Origin: an uncultured Verrucomicrobiota bacterium
GTDB lineage: Bacteria; Verrucomicrobiota; Kiritimatiellia; RFP12; UBA1067
DNA: 5,403 bases
NCBI GenBank assembly: GCA_946615275.1
Contig: CAMOHV010000116.1
Coordinates: forward strand, 1-5,403
Direction of reading: 5' to 3'
Positions 1-5,403 of the stretch are shown here, piece after piece (positions within the stretch are counted from its first letter, which is position 1; each line of letters starts with the position of its first letter). The translations under genes were made by a program, and so were the position numbers. Under the pieces are notes generated by a model. It made no database searches, was not told the origin of the DNA, and saw only the letters and a list, made by a program, of their open reading frames with translations.

Positions 1-1142
1 TGGCACTGGTTCACGCCGGCAAGCTCGTATTCCACGGGATCCTCGGCCGTGACGATGTTCACGTTCGGCTGGTTGAGGTCCTGGAGGCAGGAGTAGAGCG
101 TAGTGGTCTTGCCGGAGCCGGTGGGGCCGGTCACGAGGATGATGCCGTGCGGCTGGTCGATCGCGAACTTCATCGCCTTGTACGCGTATTCGTCCAGACC
201 AAGGGAGGCGAGGCCCGGGGCGAGGTTCGCCTTGTCGAGGATACGCATCACCACCTTCTCGCCATGGACGGTCGGGAGGATGGAGACGCGCACGTCAACC
301 TCCTTCTTGAGCGCCTTCACCTTGAAACGTCCGTCCTGGGGCTTGCGGCGTTCGGCGATGTCGAGGTTGGACATGATCTTGATGCGGGAGACCACCGCGG
401 AGTGCAGGGCCTTGGGCGGCGCCGGACGCTCCACCAGCTCGCCGTCGATGCGGTATCTGAGGCGCGACGAGCGCTCCAGGGCCTCGAAATGGATGTCGGA
501 CGCCTTTGTCTTGAGCGCCTCTATCATCATGGTGTTCACCATGCGGATGACCGGAGCCTCGCCCGCCGTCTCCAGCGTGGCGTCGATCGCGTCCTCCTTC
601 TCCTCGGCGGAGGAGAACTCGATCTCGGCCTCCTGGCCCTTCATGATGTTCTCCATCGCAAGGGCGGGGTTGGAGGCGTCGTCCTGCATCTTGAGGCGCC
701 CAAGGGCGTCCATCACCTCTTTTTCGGAGGCCACGCACGACCAGATGTGCCCGCCAGCCGCGCGCGCAACCTCCTCATGCGACGGCAGGTCGAAAGGATC
801 CGCAAACGCGACCGTGATCCGCCCAGCAAGCTTCGAGAGCGGAACGGCCTTCGCCTTGAGCCAGAACTCCAGCGGCTTCGGCTCCAGCAGACTGCGCTGG
901 ACGGCGAAATTCTCCGGAATGACGAACGGCGGGATGTTGAGATAGTCCGCCGCGGCCAGCGTGAACGCCGCGGCATCGACCAGATTGTTGCGCACCAGAT
1001 AACGCTCCAGCGGCTGCTTGGCCTCCTTGGCAGACTCCGCCACCTCCTTGAGGCGCTCGGCGTCGATTACGCCGCGCTTCAAAAGCGCGTCAGAGAAGCT
1101 CGCATAGCGAGCGCGGTTCTTCTTGGCAGGTATCAATGGCAT
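1..1142 (-). CDS. gspE: GspE/PilB/MshE-family filament assembly ATPase, N-terminal 380 codons (runs off the left edge)
   Basis: This is the cytoplasmic motor ATPase of a type II secretion or type IV pilus-like machine, which uses ATP hydrolysis to drive pilin assembly at the inner membrane. Reading leftward from the ATG at 1142, residues about 14-150 resemble an MshEN/T2SSE_N domain (RGVID at 23-27, ADPFD at 114-118). The N2 domain follows with ASDIHFE (H218) and YRIDGEL. The ATPase core starts with Walker A GPTGSGKTTT (K345) and the Asp box TAEDPVEY (E367, D368). The sequence ends at about residue 380 of a family usually near 560, so Walker B, the His box and any tetracysteine zinc module lie outside the window. 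The glycines typical of c-di-GMP-binding MshEN motifs are mostly replaced (FSDALL, PLERYLVRNN), so nucleotide binding there is doubtful. The ATG has no Shine-Dalgarno but sits just below a sigma-54-like element; a stop at 1185-1187 closes the frame upstream. Whether it is GspE or PilB cannot be settled here. Family assignment is near certain. Confidence 0.96.
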   Translation of the reverse strand, partial: MPLIPAKKNRARYASFSDALLKRGVIDAERLKEVAESAKEAKQPLERYLVRNNLVDAAAFTLAAADYLNIPPFVIPENFAVQRSLLEPKPLEFWLKAKAVPLSKLAGRITVAFADPFDLPSHEEVARAAGGHIWSCVASEKEVMDALGRLKMQDDASNPALAMENIMKGQEAEIEFSSAEEKEDAIDATLETAGEAPVIRMVNTMMIEALKTKASDIHFEALERSSRLRYRIDGELVERPAPPKALHSAVVSRIKIMSNLDIAERRKPQDGRFKVKALKKEVDVRVSILPTVHGEKVVMRILDKANLAPGLASLGLDEYAYKAMKFAIDQPHGIILVTGPTGSGKTTTLYSCLQDLNQPNVNIVTAEDPVEYELAGVNQC

Positions 1143-1153
1143 CAATATCGCGG

Positions 1154-1170
1154 TGCAAAAACCATGCCAA
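1154..1170 (-). promoter_or_regulatory. Sigma-54-type (-24/-12) promoter for the ATPase gene
   Basis: The minus strand reads TTGGCATGGTTTTTGCA. It matches the sigma-54 consensus YTGGCACG-N4-TTGCW at all but one position (T for C in the CACG part). The GG (1168-1167) and GC (1156-1155) are separated by exactly 10 bases. Taking the C of GC as -12 predicts a transcription start near 1143, one base before the ATG at 1142. Support comes from its position, the correct spacing and the matching element for the divergent gene. It has not been tested experimentally. Confidence 0.75.
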
Positions 1171-1180
1171 GCCCCCCAGC

Positions 1181-1208
1181 CCTCCTATCGTCATCTCCTC
1201 CTATTGTC
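1181..1208. repeat. 12-bp direct repeat midway between the divergent promoters, possible activator site
   Basis: CCTCCTATCGTC at 1181-1192 recurs as CCTCCTATTGTC at 1197-1208, with 11 of 12 bases identical and a 16-bp period. The pair is centred near 1194.5, while the midpoint of the two predicted transcription starts (1143 and 1247) is 1195. This symmetry suggests a shared binding site for a regulator of both units, such as a sigma-54 enhancer-binding protein. At about 38-66 bp from each start it is closer than many enhancer sites. Low-complexity pyrimidine sequence is the alternative explanation. Confidence 0.45.
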
Positions 1209-1219
1209 TTGTTCCCTTC

Positions 1220-1236
1220 TTGGCACGCTTCTTGCA
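1220..1236 (+). promoter_or_regulatory. Sigma-54-type (-24/-12) promoter for the rightward gene cluster
   Basis: TTGGCACGCTTCTTGCA fits the sigma-54 consensus YTGGCACG-N4-TTGCW at every defined position, with GG (1222-1223) and GC (1234-1235) separated by 10 bases. The predicted start is near 1247, four bases before the ATG at 1251. The frame of the downstream gene has a TAA at 1245-1247, so the start cannot be moved upstream. Sigma-54 control of pilin genes is well known in several groups of bacteria. The promoter probably serves all five downstream genes. Confidence 0.82.
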
Positions 1237-1250
1237 TCGCCAAATAAGCC

Positions 1251-2144
1251 ATGGCCGAAGACCAACCCAAATTCGATCCAAAGCTCGAAGAAGGCATAGC
1301 CTACTTCGAGAAGATGCTCAAGGTGATGCCGGAAGACCGCACCACCCTGGAATTCCTTTGCGTGGCCTACGAGCAGACGGGCGATGAAGTGAAACGCCGC
1401 AAGGCGCTCGTCTCGCTTGCGGGCCTTCTCATCAAGGAAGGCGATCTTGAGGCCGCGTCCAGCATCGGCGACCATCTTGCTAAATACCGCGAACCCGACG
1501 CCCAGGCAATGCTTCTTCGTATAAAGGCGGCATGCCGCACCGCAGGCGCCGCCGAGCCCACCGCAATCGGCACCCTTCCCGTCGCGCCCGAGAGCGACCC
1601 CTTCGCCGCCCCAGCATCGAAGCCGACCAACACCTCGCGCGCCGCCATTTCCGCCGAGACAAAGCTGCTCCAGACGCTCGTCGCGGAGAAGGTTCTGGAC
1701 GAGGACACCTCCGCGCTCATCTCGCAGAAGCTCGCCGAGCTCGCCGCCCTTCCTGGCTGCTTTCTCATTTCCGCACTTGCCCTTCTCGAAAAAGAGAATT
1801 CGCAACTTTGCGAATCGGCGGCCGCGTATGTGGCCGACGCCTCCGGCGCGCCGCCCGTCCCCATCGAGTCCTTCGACCTCTCCGGCGAAATTCTCCAGTC
1901 GCTCCCGGAATCGCTCATGCGCGTCCGCGGCGTCCTCCCCTTCGCGAAGCTAGCCGACACCCTTCTCGTCGCATCCCTCAATCCGCTCGACGCCTCCCTC
2001 AGGCGCGAGATCGAATCCTCCGCCGGCCACCCATGCCGCCACTACATCGCACATCCCCGCGTGATGGAGGAAACGCTCGACCGCCTCTTCGCAGAGGCCA
2101 AGGAGACGCCGTCCGAACCCACGCCGCCAGCGGAGGGCGCCTGA
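1251..2144 (+). CDS. TPR-like plus MshEN-like domain protein, probable adaptor of the filament motor
   Basis: This 297-residue protein has no signal peptide or membrane segment and is presumably cytoplasmic. Residues about 14-95 form helical TPR-like repeats (EGIAYFEKMLKVMPEDRTTLEFLCVAYEQTG is a recognisable TPR unit). An Ala/Pro-rich linker follows at about 100-133. Residues about 136-280 resemble the MshEN/T2SSE_N domain at the N-terminus of GspE/PilB ATPases: LVAEKVLDED near 143-152, GAPPVPI, LPESLMR near 218-224, VASLNPLD at 240-247, and a final helix ending DRLF at 280. No Walker motifs follow, so it is not an ATPase. The glycines of the c-di-GMP-binding motif are not kept. A TAA just upstream fixes the start at 1251 or later; ATGs at codons 22 and 26 would cut into the first TPR. 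There is no Shine-Dalgarno. It is the first gene of the cluster, with only 2 bp before the next. An adaptor or regulatory role at the ATPase is inference. Confidence 0.88.
   Translation: MAEDQPKFDPKLEEGIAYFEKMLKVMPEDRTTLEFLCVAYEQTGDEVKRRKALVSLAGLLIKEGDLEAASSIGDHLAKYREPDAQAMLLRIKAACRTAGAAEPTAIGTLPVAPESDPFAAPASKPTNTSRAAISAETKLLQTLVAEKVLDEDTSALISQKLAELAALPGCFLISALALLEKENSQLCESAAAYVADASGAPPVPIESFDLSGEILQSLPESLMRVRGVLPFAKLADTLLVASLNPLDASLRREIESSAGHPCRHYIAHPRVMEETLDRLFAEAKETPSEPTPPAEGA
2132..2137 (+). promoter_or_regulatory. Ribosome binding site for the first prepilin gene
   Basis: GGAGGG ends 9 bases before the ATG at 2147 and lies inside the end of the preceding gene. It fixes the prepilin start at 2147, although the same frame is open far upstream to about 1532. 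It contrasts with the absence of any such site before 1251. Confidence 0.7.
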
Positions 2145-2146
2145 CC

Positions 2147-2584
2147 ATGCCGCCGCCCTCCCGCCAGAGACGATCCCGGGCCGGCGTGACGCTCCTGGAG
2201 GTGATGCTCGCCGGTGCCATGACCGCCGTCGCCGCCCTCGCCACGCTCGAGGGTTTCATCGTCGCCGCGAAGATCGTGCACGAGAACGCCGTGACGCTCC
2301 AGGCCGATGGCATAGCCTTCGATCTCCTCTGGCGGAAATTCTACGGAGACTACGAGAAGATGACTTCCACCGTGGGAAAAGCCCCCAACTGGAAGGACAC
2401 CTCCGACAACACCTCCCCCTACTACTCAACCACATACACCAACCTGCCGTCGTTCACCTACTACGAAAGCATCTCCAACCATCTCGGCGGGAAGGTCCTC
2501 TCCATCGATCTCAAATACGGAGCGAACGACCGCTTCACCAGGCATCTCGAAGTCTACCGATCGTCAATACCACGGACGAACTGA
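2147..2584 (+). CDS. Short type IV prepilin-like protein (minor pilin/pseudopilin)
   Basis: This 145-residue protein carries a class III signal. A basic leader of 13 residues ending RSRAG is followed by VTLLEVMLAGAMTAVAALATL, a hydrophobic helix with the conserved Glu at mature position 5 (E18). Prepilin peptidase would cut after G13. Mature position 1 is Val rather than the usual Phe, a tolerated variant. The helix runs on to about residue 50, and the C-terminal part is rich in Tyr, Ser and Thr with no cysteine, consistent with a small pilin head. The start is chosen from the GGAGGG site and the leader; the upstream extension of this frame is only a shadow of the preceding gene. It sits 2 bp after that gene and 1 bp before the next. 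It cannot be assigned to a specific subunit such as GspH, GspI or PilV. Confidence 0.9.
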   Translation: MPPPSRQRRSRAGVTLLEVMLAGAMTAVAALATLEGFIVAAKIVHENAVTLQADGIAFDLLWRKFYGDYEKMTSTVGKAPNWKDTSDNTSPYYSTTYTNLPSFTYYESISNHLGGKVLSIDLKYGANDRFTRHLEVYRSSIPRTN

Positions 2585-2585
2585 C

Positions 2586-3110
2586 ATGCGGCGCACATCC
2601 TCCAGATTAGGCTTCTCCCTCGTGGAGACACTGATAGCCTCGTCGATCGCCACCATCATCATGCTGGCCCTCGCAAGCACATACCTCTTCTGCCAGCGCA
2701 TGTTCCGCCAGACCATGGCCGAGGCCGAGGCGTCCCTCGCCATGCGCGAGATACGCGACAAACTGCTCTTCCACGCAGGCCCCGGCCTCGACAGCGGCCT
2801 CCTCACCGGCAAGGCCTCCTCCGACTCGGCGTCCATCACAATGAACTGGCCCGTCGTCGCCGGCGACGACGACATGCTCGGCCCCGCCAAGATCCGCCTC
2901 GTATGGCGCACCGACTCCAGCGGACTCGGCAACTTCTTCAACGAGCGCATCGCACACAACGAATCCAACCTCAAGTGGTTCAAGCCCGGAAACTTCCTGA
3001 CGCCCCTCAGCTGGACGCAGACCGTCGACCTGCCGCGCATCAACCTGAAACTCGTGAACTCATCCGCCGTCGGAGACCTCGCCTCCGCATGGATCCTTCT
3101 GCCGCAATGA
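2586..3110 (+). CDS. Type IV prepilin-like protein, possibly GspJ/PilW-like
   Basis: This 174-residue protein has a short basic leader (MRRTSSRLG) with a cleavage site after G9, then FSLVETLIASSIATIIMLALA with Glu at mature position 5 (E14). After the membrane helix comes an amphipathic stretch to about residue 60 (QTMAEAEASLAMREIRDKLL), then a globular region with several beta-like segments ending in AWILLPQ. Length and position beside another small prepilin and a large one without Glu5 are reminiscent of a GspH-I-J-K minor pseudopilin set, where this would be nearest GspJ. That mapping is inference from order and size. The stop of the preceding gene and this ATG are one base apart (TGACATG) with no good Shine-Dalgarno, suggesting translational coupling. 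Confidence 0.9.
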   Translation: MRRTSSRLGFSLVETLIASSIATIIMLALASTYLFCQRMFRQTMAEAEASLAMREIRDKLLFHAGPGLDSGLLTGKASSDSASITMNWPVVAGDDDMLGPAKIRLVWRTDSSGLGNFFNERIAHNESNLKWFKPGNFLTPLSWTQTVDLPRINLKLVNSSAVGDLASAWILLPQ

Positions 3111-3111
3111 C

Positions 3112-3117
3112 AAGGAG
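3112..3117 (+). promoter_or_regulatory. Ribosome binding site for the large pseudopilin gene
   Basis: AAGGAG lies in the 16-bp gap after the preceding stop and ends 9 bases before the ATG at 3127. It is the clearest Shine-Dalgarno in the window and supports that start, which also gives the short basic leader expected of a prepilin. Confidence 0.75.
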
Positions 3118-3126
3118 ACACACACC

Positions 3127-5058
3127 ATGAGACGGCGCAATCCAGACGGCTTCATCCTGCCAACGGCGATAATCCTCCTCGCCGTCTGCTCGCTCGCGAT
3201 CTCCGCCGTGCTCGGCTACGTGGTGTTCACCACGCGCATGACGGACATCCACCTCGGCAACTCCGTCTGCCGCCTCGCCGCCCAGTCCGCGATCGAATCC
3301 GCGAAGCGCGACATCTACAGGACCTTCTACAACTACTCCGGCGGCAGTTCCGTGCGCATCGGTACCATGACCGGCACCGCCTTCGACTGGTTCAACACCT
3401 ACTCGGCGCACTCCATCGGGAAGAGCGGCTCCACCGTGACGCTCCCCGCCACAACCAACATCAACGGCTGCACTGTCACCCCCACGATCCACAATTCCGC
3501 GCGCCCCGCCGGCTCCGTCGCCGGCATAGTGACCCTGCGCGCCACCGCCACCCGCGTGAACCCCACCCGCACCACGTCCACAGTCACGATAGAGGAGCGC
3601 ATCCGCTTCGCCCTCATGCGCTCTCGCGTCTTCGACAACGCCTACTTCGTGAACAACTACGGCTGGTTCCAGGGCACGGCCATCACCGCCAACGGCGACG
3701 TGCGCGCGAACGGCAACCTCTACCTCGACTCCGGCTGCACCGTCAATGGACGCGCCTATGCCGCCAAGAACGACGAGCTCAACGTTATCGGCTCCATCCA
3801 GAACAAGGGCAAGATGCAGTCTAGAAGCGAATACTGGAGCAACTGCGGCAACTCCGCGCGCCCGTCGTCACCCGCATACAACGGCGGCGCCGACTACGGC
3901 GGCGGCTACGAGGCCCCCGTAACCGTCACCATACAGGACCTCAACGACCGCCTCCATCCATACGACGACGAGCTCACCATGCCCTACATCTCCGACCTCA
4001 CCGAATACATCAAGTACGCCCAGGACACCGGCGGCAAGATCTCGGGCGGCATATCCTACAAGCTCGATTCGAACGGCAACATCACCCAGACCCCACTCGG
4101 CACCATCAACGCCCACTATTCCGGCGCTGGCCCGTCCGGCAACTCATCCCTCTCAGACAATGGCGCCCTCGTCCTCGAAGGCACCGCCGCCAACCCCATC
4201 GTCATCGACGGCCCCGTCGTGGTGGACTCCGACGTCGTCATCAAAGGCTACGTCAAAGGCCAGGGCACCATCTACTCCGGGCGAAACATCCACATCGCAG
4301 GCGACATCCGCTACGTGAACGCGCCCTCCTGGCCGCACCCAGACACCCACCCCGACGCCACCGCGCAGTCCAACCTCTCCAAGGATCTCCTCGGCCTCGC
4401 CGCCAAAGGCAACATCGTGATGGGCGACTACACCCTCTCCTCCTGGCTCGGCTCCGCATCCGGCGGCCTCCAGTACTACCTCAAGAGCGGCCCCTATGTC
4501 CAGCAGTACATCTGCGACGCGTCCGACAAGAACATCGGCTACCCCCGAACCAGGGAGTACGGCTGGACATCCGACGAATCAAAGTTCTGCGGCGACTACA
4601 CACAGAAGGACGGCGGCAAGAAGGTGGACGTAACCACCTCTACGCAAACCGTCTACAACCCCAAGACTCGCCGCTACGAGCAGCAGACCACCACCACCAT
4701 CGCCGACAAGCAGGACCGCCGCTACTACGAGTCCGTCTGCCCGGTCGAACTCATACAATACCTGTGCGGCGACACCCAGTCTTCGGGCTACGGCGGCGGA
4801 ACATACAGGCCCACCATCACCCGCATCGACGCCGTGATGTACAACAACCACGGCATCATCGGCCACATCGGCAACTGCACCATCAACGGCTCGCTCGTCT
4901 GCCGCAACGAGGCCATGATCTACGAGGGCGCACTCAAGATCAACTGGGACCATCGGCTCTATTCAGGCCTGTCCGGCAGCATGTCCGACGCCCTCGGCCT
5001 GCCCATGGACGCATCCCGCCCCCCCGAAACCCTTTCCTGGCGCGAAATATCACACTGA
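3127..5058 (+). CDS. Large PilX/GspK-like pseudopilin with beta-rich extracellular region
   Basis: This 643-residue protein begins MRRRNPDG and then FILPTAIILLAVCSLAISAVLGYVVF at 9-34, a prepilin-like membrane helix with likely cleavage after G8. Mature position 5 is Thr13, not Glu, as in GspK and PilX-type subunits that cap or prime the filament. A helix with SAIESAKRDIY follows. The rest should be outside the inner membrane. Residues about 174-228 (GTAITANGDVRANGNLYLDSG) and 356-395 (VVVDSDVVIKGYVKGQGTI, IHIAGDIRYV) are short beta repeats of the kind seen in bactofilin-like or DUF4900-like folds. Residues 567-611 (RIDAVMYNNHG, INGSLVCRNEA, INWDHRL) resemble the end of PilX-like pilus proteins. 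Eleven cysteines, ten outside the membrane core, could form disulfides. Gly, Tyr, Asn and Thr are abundant. Leu codons are dominated by CTC. It is much larger than typical PilX (about 200) or GspK (about 330). The domain comparisons are from memory of the families; a tip adhesin role is inference. Confidence 0.9.
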   Translation: MRRRNPDGFILPTAIILLAVCSLAISAVLGYVVFTTRMTDIHLGNSVCRLAAQSAIESAKRDIYRTFYNYSGGSSVRIGTMTGTAFDWFNTYSAHSIGKSGSTVTLPATTNINGCTVTPTIHNSARPAGSVAGIVTLRATATRVNPTRTTSTVTIEERIRFALMRSRVFDNAYFVNNYGWFQGTAITANGDVRANGNLYLDSGCTVNGRAYAAKNDELNVIGSIQNKGKMQSRSEYWSNCGNSARPSSPAYNGGADYGGGYEAPVTVTIQDLNDRLHPYDDELTMPYISDLTEYIKYAQDTGGKISGGISYKLDSNGNITQTPLGTINAHYSGAGPSGNSSLSDNGALVLEGTAANPIVIDGPVVVDSDVVIKGYVKGQGTIYSGRNIHIAGDIRYVNAPSWPHPDTHPDATAQSNLSKDLLGLAAKGNIVMGDYTLSSWLGSASGGLQYYLKSGPYVQQYICDASDKNIGYPRTREYGWTSDESKFCGDYTQKDGGKKVDVTTSTQTVYNPKTRRYEQQTTTTIADKQDRRYYESVCPVELIQYLCGDTQSSGYGGGTYRPTITRIDAVMYNNHGIIGHIGNCTINGSLVCRNEAMIYEGALKINWDHRLYSGLSGSMSDALGLPMDASRPPETLSWREISH

Positions 5059-5068
5059 CGCAACCGAC

Positions 5069-5398
5069 ATGATAGAGGCAAACGAAGACATAACGCTTGT
5101 GACGGAGCAGCAGATCCGCGATGTAGAGCAGGGGCAGGCCCAGGCGCGCGCCATCGCCGAGGGCCGCGAGGTGCACCCCGCCATCCTCGCGGCGCAGGCA
5201 GAGGCTGACATCGCCCCTCCGCCTCCAGACACGACCGCCCCTCCCGCCGCCTTAGCGCACACGATCCAGCGTCCGGCCCCGCCGCCGCCCGATCCCGACG
5301 CGGCCGCCCGGCACATCCGCCTCTCGATCGCAGTCGTCGTCGTCCTGGTTCTTTTCCTCTTCTGGCTCCGCCAGCGCTCAGCAAATTCAGCCCGCTGA
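5069..5398 (+). CDS. Small proline-rich tail-anchored membrane protein of unknown function
   Basis: I do not recognise this 109-residue protein. Residues 12-48 are charged and Gln/Ala-rich, probably helical (EQQIRDVEQGQAQARAIAEG). Residues 49-77 are proline-rich with two PPPP runs (50-53, 71-74). A single hydrophobic segment at 85-100 (LSIAVVVVLVLFLFWL) is followed by a short basic tail (RQRSANSAR). With no signal peptide and a C-terminal anchor, most of the protein is expected in the cytoplasm, where it could touch the motor or platform. The gene starts 10 bp after the pseudopilin stop with no clear Shine-Dalgarno, so coupling or a slightly later start (GTG at codon 11) is possible. It ends 5 bp before the window edge, so what follows is unknown. 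Its place in the cluster is the only clue to its role. Confidence 0.75.
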   Translation: MIEANEDITLVTEQQIRDVEQGQAQARAIAEGREVHPAILAAQAEADIAPPPPDTTAPPAALAHTIQRPAPPPPDPDAAARHIRLSIAVVVVLVLFLFWLRQRSANSAR

Positions 5399-5403
5399 AT
5401 CGC

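Noticed and set aside
103..945. Long plus-strand open frame opposite the ATPase gene
   Set aside because: It is antisense to an unmistakable ATPase frame with Walker A and Asp box, and its translation is Arg/Ser-rich with no domain. GC-rich coding DNA often leaves such frames open.
1123..1139. A third TTGGCA element, TTGGCAGG, on the plus strand
   Set aside because: It lies inside the ATPase coding sequence and lacks a TTGC at the -12 position with correct spacing.
1181..1202. AGGAGG sequences on the minus strand as ribosome sites for the ATPase
   Set aside because: They lie about 39 bases or more from the ATG at 1142 and upstream of the predicted transcript start, so they cannot serve that start.
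147..1247. 366-residue plus-strand open frame spanning the ATPase gene and the intergenic region
   Set aside because: Its His/Arg/Leu-rich composition is typical of an antisense shadow. It would also run through both promoter elements, and it has no recognisable domain.
1136..1387. 83-residue plus-strand open frame across the divergent promoters
   Set aside because: It lacks a ribosome site, overlaps the well-supported gene at 1251 and shows no domain.
1532..2146. Upstream extension of the first prepilin frame
   Set aside because: The extension overlaps the TPR/MshEN gene out of frame and is extremely Arg-rich. The GGAGGG site and the class III leader place the true start at 2147.

Overview
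This is a GC-rich bacterial window (roughly 60-65% by eye). It carries part of a type IV pilus or type II secretion-like (type IV filament) locus. Two transcription units diverge from a 108-bp intergenic region at about 1143-1250. Leftward is the N-terminal 380 codons of a GspE/PilB/MshE-family motor ATPase, cut off by the window edge. Rightward is a tight five-gene cluster: a TPR plus MshEN-like protein, two short prepilins, a 643-residue PilX/GspK-like pseudopilin with beta-rich extracellular segments, and a small proline-rich tail-anchored protein. No RNA genes, mobile elements, CRISPR arrays or terminators were seen.

The most striking part is the divergent intergenic region. Each gene is preceded by a sigma-54 type -24/-12 element, TTGGCACG-N4-TTGCA on the plus strand and TTGGCATG-N4-TTGCA on the minus strand, both with the diagnostic GG-N10-GC spacing. 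Counting 12 bases down from each GC puts the predicted transcription starts only about 4 nt and 1 nt before the ATGs. Neither gene has a Shine-Dalgarno sequence, whereas two genes inside the rightward cluster do. A 12-bp direct repeat (11 of 12 identical, 16-bp period) lies almost exactly midway between the two predicted starts and may be a shared activator site.

The likely scheme is as follows. The ATPase powers filament assembly in the cytoplasm. The TPR/MshEN protein resembles the ATPase N-terminal domain without its motor and may be an adaptor at the motor base. The two short prepilins and the large pseudopilin would form a tip or priming complex. The tail-anchored protein is unassigned. 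Platform protein, secretin and prepilin peptidase are not in the window. Gene content and the sigma-54 style suggest a Gram-negative-type bacterium. A member of the PVC group (Verrucomicrobiota/Kiritimatiellota/Lentisphaerota) is a guess only, since there is no taxonomic marker here.
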